Shown here one piece after another: positions 1 through 11,808 of a DNA stretch of 64,000 bases. Source of the stretch: Patagioenas fasciata (lineage: Eukaryota > Chordata > Aves > Columbiformes > Columbidae); the NCBI RefSeq assembly GCF_037038585.1, contig NC_092526.1, forward strand, positions 38,329,501 to 38,393,500, read 5' to 3'. Under the pieces are notes generated by a model that ran no database searches, was not told where the DNA came from, and saw only the letters and a program-made list of their open reading frames with translations. How positions within the stretch are numbered: position 1 is the first letter of the stretch; every line of letters begins with the position of its first letter. Made by a program: the position numbers and the translations under genes.

Positions 1-3000
1 CCTAATTCTACCTTCCCACACCACCTGCTTCATATAAAACAAGTTATTTCCAGCTTCTCCTCTTCCACTTCTGTTGCAGGCACAGCTTTCTGCAACACTT
101 AAACACTTCACTGAATATTACCCTATTGTTGCTATTGTATGACGAGTAAGATTTTGTGATTTATTCGTGAGTTTAAAGCCACATGAACAAGCTTTCAGTG
201 CGAGTCTGAGTAGTTAGCTACAATGTCAATGCTTTTAATCCATATACTGGCCTCCAGAATCATTAAATCCATAGAGTAAAGAAAGGATTAAGTTAAAAGG
301 AAGTTGGAAGGATTCTGTTGAGTCCAACCGGCAGTATCTAAAGTTCTGTTTGTCATAATAATCAATTTAACTTGGAATCATATAAGGGCAACTACTTAGA
401 GCATAAAAGGAATTATAATCAGAAAAAAAACTAGGTAGACTACTTGTTGAAAAATAGTTGTTCCTTCATTAGCCACTCAAATGTCCTAATTAACATAGAA
501 TGCTTTATTTTAAGGTGAGAAAGGAAGATCAACACAATAGTTTCTGCTACATTTGGCCTCATCTGGATTTTGTGATTTTAAAGCTTCATTATCTTTTTCT
601 TTACTGATGAGAATAACTAGTTCTATATTCACTGTTTGACAAACTAGGAAGTTGACTAAAAAATAATGTTGTGTTTTGCAAACAGTTTTTTTTAATTGTA
701 AATTTAATATAGTTGAAGTATATTTTAAAGTGAAACACTATTTCAAAGAAGTCAAGGTATTACATTTGAAATACCAACATATTTCTTTTTTTCAGAATTT
801 TTCTATACACACAAATTTGCAAAAACAGATATAGACGAAGTGTTTAATGTGAGCAGCTTATCAATGAAGGAGGGATTCAATACAAATACTTGATCAGTCT
901 AGAGCAGACCTAACTCCTGAATGTTTCTTGTTCTGCATGTTAGAAAGTAACACCAAAAATATCCGTGTTGCCACATCAAAACTGACTTTTTGGGGGAGCT
1001 GGTCCTATGGAGCATCCAGCACTGAAAAACAAAAGAGGAGTAAAGCATCGTGACTACGCTGCTTCCAGGAACCAGAAGGCAAATGCTTAAGGTGTCTTTC
1101 CAACTGAGGCGTCTGAAACCTGAGAATGAAACAATTTTGTCCGCTCCCATGGAAGAACCACAACTTCATTGTGGTCAGTGGTAGCAGAGCAACTGCTGTA
1201 TTTATTAAGAGTATACGGAAGGCTGCTCGCTCTTAATCACAAAATGCAAAGTAAAAACATGAGAAACAATAATGGAAGTTAATCTGAAAATTACAGTATA
1301 AATGATGACGTTAATGTGAAGAATTTTTACACCGGATATATGCCTGTGGCTTACATATGGGAGGGGGAGTAACATGAGTTTGGAACCTGTTGGTAAAATC
1401 GTTATAATGGCATTATACTATTGCAGAGAGACAAAGAGATAAAAGAGCTTAAAAGATGTTTCATCTTAATGAGAGAGTACTATAAAAAGTAGACAAATAG
1501 TCATAAAATATGATATAATGAATTAGTTTGGCATTATAAAAGAAAGGAAAATATTATTAATTTGTGAAGCAGACAGTCATCTTTGCTACAGAATTAAAAG
1601 TGAGAGAGCTCTTCTAAGTGCTACCCACGCGATGTAACACCTCACCAAAGCTCAACTATGAAACCAGCTTGTTCTGCTGATTACTGCTGTTCTAGCCATC
1701 TTTCCTGCATGTAAAACATTAAGTCAGCCAGTTATGAAGCTATCAAATGTTTCCAGAGTGTCACTTACCAGAAGGATTTTAGAACTTACAGAGAAATGAA
1801 CTGTTTTGCTTTCTGATCTTGATTAAGTGCTGCTAACATACTACATTTTGTGACAGTTTCAAATGCGGATTATTTTTGGTTCTTGTTTCAACCCCCAAGT
1901 ATTTCTACAATTTTTGTCCACCTCATTGCATCTAAATTTTTAATCTGTAGGATGCAGATCAGTTAGAGAAGGTTTTGCGTTTCCATAGTACTGCCTGACG
2001 CTGTTCCTAGTGCAGGCAAAGAGAAGGCCTGTTTCTAATCACCTGTTTGTTATATTTGTTCGGGTTTGAATGAAGTAAAAAGATGACAATAGCAAGAACT
2101 AGAGACTGAGTCTACCAGGTAAAACTCGGAAAATGTACAAGAAGAAAAGAAGTCTTATCAGAGTTTCTAGGGAACTTCAAACACCTCAGCTTTCCCCCTG
2201 TACTAGCACATGAAGAGAGGTCTCTTCAGCCTGGCTGAAGGCAAACAGAAAACAGGTTCCAATGAGAATTTTCACAAGGAGTAAGGAGGGTGAGATATTT
2301 CCTGTAGCTGATGATGGTGCAAGTGCCCAGCGCTCGGTCCTGTGCAAATCAGTATATACCAATGCCCTCACGCTCTGGAGGGAGACTTTCTAGTTTGCGC
2401 AGAACTATGCAGCACTTCTGCTGGCCCCGTTCATCACTAGTTCAAGTAAGCTACAAATCCTCAAGCAGAAGCTCTACAAGCAGATCTAAGGTGTGGGAAG
2501 TTAACAAGAACCCATTTCATGCAGAGCAGGGCTCATTTATTGCCTGTGTGTGCTGAACTCTAGGAGTCTTTGGGGTCTGGCTACTCAGTTTCTAGTTTGA
2601 AAGAAACATGGAGTATTTGCTCAGTGTAGATATTGTTATGTAAACCCAGCAATCCTATATTTTTCATGTAAATGACAGTCCTTTCTTTCAGAGCTCTCGG
2701 CCCAAACATTGTGTGTTTCCCGTAGAAAACCCACATCCTGGGCACAGATCCTGGCTGGGAAGAACCAAGTATCCTGCTGCTTGCTCCAGCTTTCAGCACA
2801 AGCTGCTGCATCACAGGGCAGGGCATGAACATTAATAAATCCCCCTGTGACACAGCGTGGGCCAGCCAGATATTGCCGCATGTATGAAGCTCTCCCAGTT
2901 GTATCATATATCCTATTACAGGAGGTGGTCTTCCTAAGGTCCTACCTGTTGGAATCATGAAATTATGCGAGAAATCCCACTTTCCTTAAAAACAAGGTCT

Positions 3001-6000
3001 TGCTTTTAGTTGAAAAAAAACCCAACTTATCCAGATACAGTCCAATGATGAAAGAAATGTATCTCAGAATGGATTTTATTAGTCAAGGTCCCAGCTGGCA
3101 GGTGGTCTGATATGTGGTTTCTCAGGATGGTGACATGGTTTTCCTTTACTCCTTCAGGACAGCTGTGGGCAACCACAGCTGTGCAGTTACAGTCTATAAT
3201 ACAAAAGATTACTCTAATGACTACCCTATGTGTAGAGTTTGTAATGAAAACAAGAGCCATTGATACATTATTTTTCATTTTCAACAGTCAATATTTCACT
3301 AATTACTTAACTGGCTGTCTTATATCTAATAAGTAAGATTTGCTTTCTTATTTTCAGTTGTACTGGCAAATGAAGAAGTACTTCGTAGCATGCTTGCAAG
3401 AAAATTGCATGCCTATAAATATTGTGCTATAACAGAATTCGCCCAGATACTTTAATTCTAATTTTGACTGCGTATTTTTGTTTTCAATTTGTAATATCCG
3501 TATGTTGAAAAATAGCTCTGCCATACCGCTTCTGCTGCAGGAAACTCGCCTGTTGCTGCTCCTGTGAACAAAAGTAACTTGCAAAGTTTGGGACGTCATT
3601 TGTATCATGTGAATGTTTGAACAGAAGTGTTGTTGCATAGAAGCATCCCACCCCAGCGCAGCAAATGCAGCAGATCAAGCTGTATGTTTTAAAGTACGGC
3701 TTTTTCAAAACAACAGCCAGAAGAGAATGCAGAAGAAAAACCGTCAGTGAGGAAATGGAGAACTTTTTGTTGAACTGTAACTTCATAACCACTAAAAGAA
3801 CGTTCATTAAGATATAAAACCATGACTGTGGTTAAGACAGCTGGCTATGGAAATAGAAAGAAATCTTCTTTTTAAAAGTTAAAAAAGGAAAGAACAGTGA
3901 AATGGCATAGTTAATAATTTTCTGCTTCCTGGAAGCATCTGCCATGTTACATCAGCAGGAATTATTAATGAATCCAAATTAATTTTGTCTCTTACATTAA
4001 CTCTTCCTTTCTCCATCCCTTTAAACAACAAAAATTTTTAAACTAACTAAAGGGACAATTTTTATAACTTCCCATAGTTACTAAGATCTTTTATCAGTAA
4101 CTGTTATTTGCTCAAACATACCACAGTTCCTCACCATTCCTCTTTGATACACAGTATCAAAGTACCCTTAAATAAGATTGTTCTTTTATCAGTCACAAAA
4201 AGCATTCACACAAAACGATAACAAAGTCATGTAAGTGCTGAATGTCTGGGTGTAGAAGTACAGGAATAATTATGCAGGGTATGATGCAGTGTATTTCTCA
4301 TTGTTTCTTCATTCTCTACAGCTCAAAAATTTTCTGAATTTCAACCCTTCCACACATCTCCCAGCCATAAGCCTGCATTCAGAATGCACATTTCCCTGCC
4401 CGGGACTGTAGAGGCCCCCCAGCGTAGCTGTGATAGAACTCAGCTCCAAGTACCATTTATGTGGTCAAGCAAGCGTGCACTTTACAAATGTCAAGAATAA
4501 ACTGTTTTCAGTAATCCGTAAAACCATCTGCTATACACCAGCATTCTCTGGTTTGGATTTCATGATATAACTATTGGCTACATCATCTGATTCCTATTTA
4601 TGCCTCTCCTAGGGGCAGAGCTCTTTAGTCATGGTTCAGGCAGTTCCCATCACAGGGAAAAGTTATGTATTTTCTGGTTTATTTCTCAGGGCTTGCTCCC
4701 TTAGCAAGCTATAGCTTTTGTCTAGTGAAAGGAAGAAACCAGTCCCATCTATCCCCTCCAATGCACTTTGCCTCCAAATCTCGCCTCAGCCCCTCACATG
4801 TGTACTCTGCTCTTTGGAGCTGCAAAGCTTGAAGGAACTCAGGAATTGTATCGAACCACTTAGGAGTTACCTGGCCAGTGCAGGTGTTGGTTATTGAAAA
4901 ACATGAAATTACACCCAGGGGAATCTTGAGCGAAGGTCAAGAGATTAGGGAGGATAGGAACAGGTCAACAGGACCGTTATTGCATAGCCTAGGGGTCTTT
5001 GACCTCAAGGCCTGACTGAGTAGTGAGTTCAGATCTGCATATTCCTCCAAAGCATGAGGAATTTTAATATTTCACAGGAAGAAATCTGTAATGCTGAAAT
5101 AACGGACTACTCATTACCTACTCATAGAGTAGCCAGGTGGGAGACTCTTGTCACGTGTTTTCTGTATCAGCTAGGAGTCTGATAATTGAAAATGGCAAGG
5201 AGAAAAGTAGTTCAGATTAAAAAGCTGATGAAAATTAAAATAGAATATTAGGGAGCGGTGTACGCATGTGCCATTGTCTTTGGTGCAGACAAGTACAGCT
5301 GTGAGTGCCTGTTCAGATGCAGCCAGAAACGCACAATCTCTGTTTCTCCAACAGGCTGACATGTCTCCTGGCTGGTGAAGGGCACATCTAAAGAGACTCA
5401 TCCTGAACCTCACCAAGCAGTATGGTCTCATTATTCATCTGTCCAGGTAAGATATTCAGTTATGTTTTTAAACTCTCTGTTCTAATGAGCTGAGCTCTGA
5501 GACCAAATCCTTTCACATTTGCTTTTCACATTCTTCCTAGAAAGAGTCAGGTTTTCCTCTTTATTGCATTTTCTGGGATGTACACTGACCCAGACTTTGC
5601 AGTTTTCATGTTGGTACTTCTATGATCTGACTGAAAACTAAATATGACTTGCATATGTCAAATCTTTTTGAGTGCTGATTGTGGCAAGACGCTCTCCAAG
5701 TATCAGGGAAAAGCAAAGAGCTCAAGGTCCTGGAGAGCAGCACAGGACATCAGGGCAATGGAAATTCCCTGAGGTCAGGCCTCTGCACTCTTCAGAGCTA
5801 GCTGCTCTATGGACCATATGGAGATAGGTATAAATATTATCTCTGCGGGCACTTAAGCTCCACTCATCTCTGTAGTGCCAGATATAAATTACGAGAGTAT
5901 TGTTGTCAATAAAATCTGAACTGAAATCCCACTTTGGTCTTAACTGCTACATCTGCTGATTTGAGTGCACCGATCACCCTGCCAGAAGATTCAAAAGGGG

Positions 6001-7774
6001 AGCCTGGCCTAGAACAGAAGTTAATAACACTTAGCTCAGGGAAGGCTGCTACAGTGGTAAGGAAAGCCAGAGAAAATTAAGCAGTGCAGAAATAAGAGGT
6101 TGGAAGAGGTAGCCACTGAGGGTGAAGAGAAGTTCAGAACAGCCAGAGAATTTCGGCAGAGTAATTTCCAATAGGATAATGAATAAACATCATACCAGGA
6201 ATTGAAGTGCAGGAGCAAACGCAAAATATTGCTCTTGCCATATGTGAGATGATCATTTCTTCTGTGCTCTCCCATAATCTTCACCATTCAGGTAATTTAG
6301 CAGCCTGTAGCATATTTAGGGCAGAATTCTTCACTGGTCATTACAGGCTTAATGTCTCAATGAAACACAAGTGAACTGAGCAGAAGGCTTGACCACGGTC
6401 AACTTAGCTGCCAGAAAAGAAGGTGAATATGAATATACACACGTTCTGTGCTGATGCAGATTCACAGCCATCTACGGCCAGAGGTCATGAGGTTTTTGAC
6501 ACAGGTCCAAAGCATCTCTTCACCCAGGAGGGATAAACTTAGAAAATCATTTACTTGAGCTGCTTTTAGATTGCTTAAAACTAAGTTCTTGGTTCCAGTG
6601 TATAGGAATTGTCAAGGAAAAGATTAAGAACGAACAGTTGATTCCTGATTAGGAGTCAGACACAGGGTTCAGGGGATACCTGAGCTAATACTGGCTGTGG
6701 TGGAAAAAAATTGCCCTGGATAATTATTCTTGCTTTGCCAGGGTAAATTTATTGGAACACTTTACAGCTTGTGCCAGTGGGATGTGTGGGTTAAATCTGT
6801 TGTTATCAATCATGGAACACATTTCTCTGAGCAGGCTGCACTTGAATAAGCAGATGCTCAGCCATTTTGCAGTGATGTCAGATGTGTAATCTTTGACCAT
6901 TTTTTATCCCCAAAACAGCAGGTTAGTGGAAAATTGGGGGAAAAAGCCCAGCTGATACCTGAATACTAAAACACCTTAGAAAAACGATATGTCATGAGAT
7001 GCTACTTTTACTTAATGCACCACAACTGTGGGTCAACACGGAGAGAGCAGTTAGCACACACTGGCAAATTGAGAATGTGAATGTTTGTTTGTACAGTTGG
7101 AGGTGGTGCCAGATGAAGGGGCAAGAGGGGAAAAACGACCAAAAGAGCAATGAAATCGGGTGTCCTGGGGGCTGCTGCCGCTGCAGGAACACAGCGTAGA
7201 GGGCTAGGGGGCTTGGGTTCACAATTATGGAGCCAGGAAGATGGATTCACAGCTGTGAGACAGAGCCATGTGCTGCTGAGTTTTTGGGTTGCGAGGTGAA
7301 ATTTTGGTAGCAAAGAGTCAAAGAAGTAGGTTGTAGCTGAGGATGCTGAAATTGTTTGAAGCTCCAGCAGCTTTGTGTGTCAACTGGCATTTAGTGAGTG
7401 AGAGTGTCGAAGAGGTGCAAAGAAAACAGGATTTGAAACTAGGACTAGTTTTTGTATAAACATGTGCGGGAGATGCTGTCGGAGTCGTTACAGCTACCTT
7501 CTGCATGTGAGTAACTGCGCTGGTAGTGAAAAGGTGATTGGTAGTGTCTCTGAACCACATCACAGCAGCTCTAACTAGATGAGTAGAAGAGCTGGCAGAT
7601 TTTGATGGTGGTCCCCTGAGGAGGAGTGCTGAGAAAGTCGGTGCAGGCAAGAGCACATAGGCTTCCTCAGAAGGGCAAAAAACAGGGTCAGAGGGGAAAG
7701 GTTCATCTTGTCATCGCTGCTTTCTAACATGTAGCCACTTCCTGTTCCTTCTGAGAAAGGTGAATAAGAAATGA
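1..7774. other. Non-coding DNA beyond the CTLA4 3' end
   Basis: No exon of a known family is recognisable on either strand. The longest frames are a 125-codon frame at 2581-2958 and a 107-codon frame at 3484-3807, both on the minus strand and both without family signatures. A 9-bp perfect hairpin with a 3-bp loop lies at 4142-4162. ICOS, the expected next gene, was looked for through its FDPPPF and YMFM motifs on the minus strand and was not seen. Confidence 0.7.
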
Positions 7775-8524
7775 ACTTGAATTTGGGCAAAGCTTCAAGG
7801 TTTTTATTGAACGGTACATAACTAATAAACAAGATTATACACTATTGGTATTTTCATGGAAAATAGACTCAGTTAAACACAGCAACATACTTCTGCCTTT
7901 TGGATAGATGCTAATTTAGCATTTGTAAAACGCAAGGCCCCAGCAGAGCTGGAACATCCTCCCAGCTGAGAGCAGGCTCTTAGAGCAGCAGTGTCACCAG
8001 CGCCAGCCTACGGTGATGCCTCTGGGGAAGCGCGGAGCACCAGTGCTGTAAATGGGACCAATAAACAGCAATGCAAGGAAACAAGTCAACATTCCATTGG
8101 ACATTAGTGTGCTCTTCTGCCTCTGCCCCCCACGAGCGATAGGATTAGCCTTGCAATGACACACAAGCCTCTGTCGTAATAGTGTTTGGATTTCCGTTGA
8201 TCAGTAAACATGGTGAAATTTGTCAGTAAGATGCTCAGCTGCAACAGCAATAGCTCTTAATGCTATACATATATATATACTATATATTGGTACAATACAA
8301 CTCAAAGAATCAATGGCCTAATGTAGCCATTTTTATGTGACAGGGTTGACCTTGAAATATTAATGCATAAATCATTTATTCTTCTCCAAACTATAGAATT
8401 TACAAAGAATATTCTCTGTCCTTCCCATATACCTTTGTAATAAGACAACTAATTTTATTTCTTTAACTTAAGTGAATTAGCAGAGTCTCAGTCTCAGCTG
8501 GGAAATGTTTCCCTCTTTCCTGTT
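7775..8524 (-). other. CTLA4: CTLA4 3' untranslated region (inferred)
   Basis: This is the minus-strand sequence after the TGA, up to a candidate polyadenylation site. It includes an alternating AT run at about 8264-8288, roughly 240 nt after the stop. It is generally AT-rich between 8260 and 8480. The extent depends on which AATAAA is used; another candidate nearer the stop is in the AT-rich stretch around 8455. No protein-coding potential was seen. Confidence 0.5.
7803..7808 (-). terminator. Candidate CTLA4 polyadenylation signal (AATAAA)
   Basis: The plus strand reads TTTATT here, which is AATAAA on the gene strand, about 720 nt after the CTLA4 stop. It is a perfect hexamer in a sensible place, but AATAAA occurs by chance in AT-rich DNA and no transcript end is available. 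Confidence 0.45.
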
Positions 8525-8623
8525 TCAGTTAACAGTGATGTGGAATGGAATCACTTTTTTCTCTAGCTTTTCAGAAGGCATTTTCACATAGACCCCAGTG
8601 GTGAGACATCGTCTTCTTTTTAT
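8525..8623 (-). CDS. CTLA4: CTLA4 exon 4, cytoplasmic tail
   Basis: An acceptor ending TTATAG precedes 8623. The 99-nt coding part reads IKRRRCLTTGVYVKMPSEKL and continues to ...FHITVN before TGA at 8525-8527. The basic juxtamembrane run and TTGVYVKM are the family's AP-2/PI3K/SHP2 docking region. The proline-rich PPTEPE segment of the human tail is replaced by PSEKLEKK, so a PxxP-type motif is missing. This exon is too short to appear as a long reading frame; I found it by translating the reverse complement downstream of exon 3. Confidence 0.95.
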   Translation of the reverse strand: MKRRRCLTTGVYVKMPSEKLEKKVIPFHITVN

Positions 8624-11600
8624 CTATAAAACATGGGAAGACAGTAAAAGAAACAAGTTGTTGCAGAATAATAATTGACCAGCACATTTTAGAGAAAACT
8701 GGTGGATGTTCTGCCTTTACTGAGTAAAAGGTATTCTAGACACCTTTCCCTGTCACCCCTCTTTGTAGAAAATCTGTTGAGGCCATTTGAGGGAGATTCT
8801 GGAGGTACAGGGGCCATTTAGCAAAAACCAGAGTCACACTATTCGTGTAGCCCTGTGAAGGTGCTCCTGCTGCTGAGTTCAGAGTTGGTTCAAAGCTGCA
8901 AGTGTTCACATTGGACAGTTTCATTTAACTTCTGGGGAAAAGGGTGGATTGAAAAATATGGGACAGGGATACTGTTTGGTTTTAAGCTTTGGCATTGAGT
9001 TTATTTCTAGCGAACTCTGAGTACTCCAGACCCCCATGGGAAGAGGCAACTAGTCTTACATTTCACATGCCTTTGTCTTTGCCCAGACATTTCTAGCTGT
9101 GAAGTTAAAAACGCTCTAAGACATCAGAAGGGGAAGCCTCTTTAAATTTGCTTTGCACACAGAGATGAATGGTGAGAAAAGGAAAAATCAAACCCTGGGA
9201 TTTTGTATCAATCAGTTGTGAAATAGGAGTACACATGGAGACTGTTGCCTTTGATCCCAGAAGCATCCAGGACTCCAACCTGTTCTTAGCATCCAAACCT
9301 AAGCCAAGGCTCAGTCCAGCTAATGTAAGCTGCTTTCTGGTACTCTGACAACACAATGAGCCATAAACAAATCTAAATGGCAGCTCCAGTAAGTTCCCTT
9401 GTTTTGCATTATTGTAGCAGCATTGCAGGAGTAAAAAGGAGCATCCCAGTGCATTTGTTCCCAGAGTTCTTCCCTGTTTTCATTTCTTTCTCCTTGTCCT
9501 CATCACACAAAAGGGTGTTATTAGCAGGATGGGGCTGAGTTGATGGGACTTACCGCTTTGCCCACGAGAATGGCTGAGATGATGATACTGTAAAGAAAAA
9601 GTCCTGAGGCAGCAGCTCCTAATACCCAGAGATATATGGCAGTGTCTGGACATGGTTCTGGATCTAAAACATATGATATCACACAAGTCATGTCACACAT
9701 GAGCCTCATAATGAAGCCCCTGAAGCCAATAATTCAGCCTCCACACTGCCTTGCTCTGTTCTATCCCAGGATACTACCAGGACTGAGCTCTGAGTCCCTG
9801 CCTGCTCAACTTCCAGTTGAAATAGGTTTTATCAGTAGAAGAATAGACACCTTACTCTCTGCTGGTTCTGCACTTAGGTATTCAACTGCCTAGATGTGCG
9901 TGTACGCTATAAGGTATTGCTTATGCTGTCAAACATCCCATACATTGCTAAATACATTGCGTGGCTGTGACTATGTGTGCTTTAGGTGTGTGCAGGGACA
10001 CCTGAAAAGAATAGGAGCTAATCACGGTTCTCAGAGTTTGAATCAGTGTTCAGCCCCACTTCTTGCAAACGGGACTTTGATGAGACATCCTAGCAACTCC
10101 GTTAACCTGGGAATATCACAGTATCATAAAGCTGCTTGGCTTACCAATGACATAGAGATGCGTCCCATTTCCCTTGTTCATAAAATAGGGTGGAGGGTAC
10201 ATCCTCTCCATCTTGCAGACGTAAAGACCAGTATCATTAACTTGCAGGCCGGTGAGGGTGAGGGTCACTTTGTTTTGGCTGGGGCTGACGTGGCACTGAA
10301 TGACCTCCTCCACACTGAACATTTTAAACTCCGTTGTGTAGGTTGTAGCACAGATTTCAGTGAACTGATCGCCCGTCTGTTTGAGCAGAGTCACTCGAAT
10401 TTCCTTTGCATTCCCAATGTGCTTGTATTTACACACCAAGCTGGCCACTCCTTGCCTGTTGGCCAGCACCATGGCTGGCTGAGTCACTTCCATTACTGTA
10501 AGGAGGTAAAGAGCACAACACTAAGACAACTGTCAAGAAATGATCTGCAGTCATTTGCTTAAAACCTGCACAACAGAGAGTCATACCACCTCCTATTATC
10601 CATGGGTAATTCCTAGAAATGCAGCTAAATCCTTCCAAAATAAAGAACTCCAAGACAATCCATGCAGGCACTGCATTCATATACAGGGTGTTTCAAAGAG
10701 ATGGACCCTGCTTTGAAATTGGGTCCATCTTTTTGAAACATCCTGTACTTAAAAAAGCTCAAAAAGTGCTTTGATTACTATATGTGATATTATAAATCTC
10801 AACAATTACTTGTTACTTAAATAGTAGGTAATTTGTGCCACCTGCTGAAGCAATGACCTGCATGCTTCAGCTTCCCTCAGCACAATTTTTTTAATACACA
10901 AAAGAAAGAAAAAAAATAGACTTCTTATGGTAAAGCTGAAATTTGGAATTTAAAATTAGCCATTTAAACAACACTTTCTGTCTGGTAGAAATAAGCATGT
11001 TGACATTTAGAAACAAAGCAGTTGACATCCTGTATGGAACAGAACCATTAGGGTGATGATAAAACTGACTGGAAAAGCCGTTTGCATATTTCTGTTTCTG
11101 ATCTTTTTGTTCCTCGTTTTTAACAAGCTATTCCCAAGCCACGGTACAGCAACAGTAAACACCCCAAGCCAAAGTATAGCAACACACAGCAAAGTCTGAT
11201 AAACATACTGAAAAAAAAAATTACAAAACTTAAACTGTAACATGTACATCCCCACTGGCTGCTTTTTACAGCTTCTCCACTCCATCTTGCTACACGATGG
11301 GAAGGCACCAACTTTTGCTTTAATAAGCTGTGAAGATTCAGTATTATTTGTTGAATTTGATTTTATATCAGTTGACTTTGGGGCAGGGCTTATCTTCTTC
11401 AGTTGTGCAGTGCAGGAGTTTGGGGTGAAGAGGAGCAGAATTCTTCATTCAAACCTCTATATCCACATTATCAGCTGCCAACAACTTCACCCACAGGGCC
11501 TGGTTTGTCAAAACCTTTCTTCCTTGTTGAGCTGCTCTAAATCCTGCTCGGCCCCTCTGCAGATACTTCTGCTCTAAAGTCTGAGTCTGGTTTGCCAGAT

Positions 11601-11808
11601 AACCTCGTGGTGCCCCAGAACCATCTTCCCCGCATGGAGGGGTCCCATGTCGTCTCCCCCTCCCTGTTGTACCCAGTCCCTCTCCTGCAAAAAGGTGAAA
11701 CCGAGAAAATGAAGACACCCCCAGCTACCGCGTCTCCTTCATCTACCCACCTTCGGCCACGGTGCTGGCTGTGCAGAGAAAGCCCACGGTGACCAATATC
11801 GAGAGCAT
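8525..11808 (-). CDS. CTLA4: CTLA4 (CD152), T-cell inhibitory receptor, four coding exons
   Basis: Coding exons on the minus strand are 11808-11751, 10495-10145, 9663-9554 and 8623-8525 (58+351+110+99 = 618 nt, 205 aa plus stop). Every junction has GT and AG, and phases are 1, 1 and 0. Protein order: signal peptide (about 1-20); IgV domain with cysteines 41, 68, 87 and 113; MYPPPY at 118-123, the family's CD80/CD86-binding loop; stem with Cys141 in DPEPCPD; membrane helix about 145-170; tail with YVKM at 185-188. There are two N-glycosylation sequons (N106, N129). Human CTLA4 is 223 aa; the shortfall is mainly a shorter signal peptide. By family knowledge it is a homodimeric plasma-membrane receptor that competes with CD28 for B7 ligands and is endocytosed through the YVKM motif. 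DPEPCPD and YVKM separate it from CD28. CD28 lies about 30 kb upstream on the same strand. The exon model is assembled by eye; no transcript was available. Confidence 0.97.
8624..9553 (-). other. CTLA4: CTLA4 intron 3
   Basis: This 930-bp intron between the transmembrane and tail exons has a GTAAGT donor and an acceptor ending TATAG. No repeats or extra exons are recognisable. Confidence 0.93.
9554..9663 (-). CDS. CTLA4: CTLA4 exon 3, stem and transmembrane segment
   Basis: Acceptor TTTTAG and donor GTAAGT flank a 110-nt exon. It encodes the stem DPEPCPDT, including the cysteine that forms the interchain disulfide in mammalian CTLA4, and a hydrophobic helix (from AIYLWVLG to SAILVG) followed by lysine. 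The length is not a multiple of three, so skipping this exon shifts frame and removes the membrane anchor, as in the known soluble human form. Confidence 0.96.
9664..10144 (-). other. CTLA4: CTLA4 intron 2
   Basis: This 481-bp intron has donor GTAAGC and acceptor GTTTTAG. Nothing else is recognisable in it. Confidence 0.94.
10145..10495 (-). CDS. CTLA4: CTLA4 exon 2, IgV ligand-binding domain
   Basis: The acceptor CTTACAG precedes 10495 and the donor GTAAGC follows 10145. The 351-nt exon encodes the whole V-type domain. It carries the canonical B-F strand cysteine pair plus the second pair typical of the CD28/CTLA4 family, the LQVNDTGLYVCK signature of the F strand, and MYPPPY in the FG loop. 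It ends ...THLYVI plus one base. If the donor were not used, the frame would run on for a few intron codons and stop. The complementary strand is open for 222 codons across this exon; I regard that as a shadow. Confidence 0.97.
10496..11750 (-). other. CTLA4: CTLA4 intron 1
   Basis: This 1,255-bp intron contains the TA-flanked palindromic element at 10684-10745 and a GC-richer end near exon 1 (11580-11740). An 89-codon minus-strand frame at 11449-11718 next to exon 1 has no recognisable similarity. Confidence 0.9.
10684..10745. mobile_element. Short inverted-repeat DNA-transposon remnant (MITE-like), TA-flanked
   Basis: A 62-bp unit begins CAGGGTGTTTCAAAGAGATG and ends with the near-exact reverse complement (CATCTTTTTGAAACATCCTG). 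The two arms of about 25 bp are separated by a 12-bp centre, and TA lies on both sides (10682-10683 and 10746-10747). TA target duplication and CAGGG termini are typical of Tc1/mariner-type non-autonomous elements. I cannot name the family with confidence. It sits in CTLA4 intron 1, about 190 bp from the exon 2 acceptor. Confidence 0.75.
11751..11808 (-). CDS. CTLA4: CTLA4 exon 1, signal peptide
   Basis: The ATG at 11806-11808 opens a hydrophobic leader beginning MLSILVTVGFLC. After 19 codons plus one base it meets a GTGGGT donor (GT at 11749-11750 on the plus strand as AC). Joining that base to TA at the start of exon 2 gives valine and continues in frame into MEVTQPAMV. I chose this start because no in-frame ATG is visible in the bases just before it and the leader has normal length and hydrophobicity. 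A different-frame upstream ATG at 11940-11942 opens a 67-codon frame that overlaps this start. It matters only if transcription begins upstream of it. Confidence 0.9.

Noticed and set aside
4142-4162. 9-bp perfect hairpin CTTTGATAC-ACA-GTATCAAAG
   Set aside because: Short enough to occur by chance in 64 kb and has no gene nearby to act on.
1-7774. ICOS gene
   Set aside because: Expected by synteny on the minus strand beyond CTLA4, but no Ig domain, FDPPPF or YMFM motif was seen; it is presumably outside the window.
9894-10562. 222-codon plus-strand open frame, the longest in the window
   Set aside because: It lies antisense across CTLA4 exon 2 and its splice sites. Its openness follows from the constrained sense codons, and its translation resembles no family.
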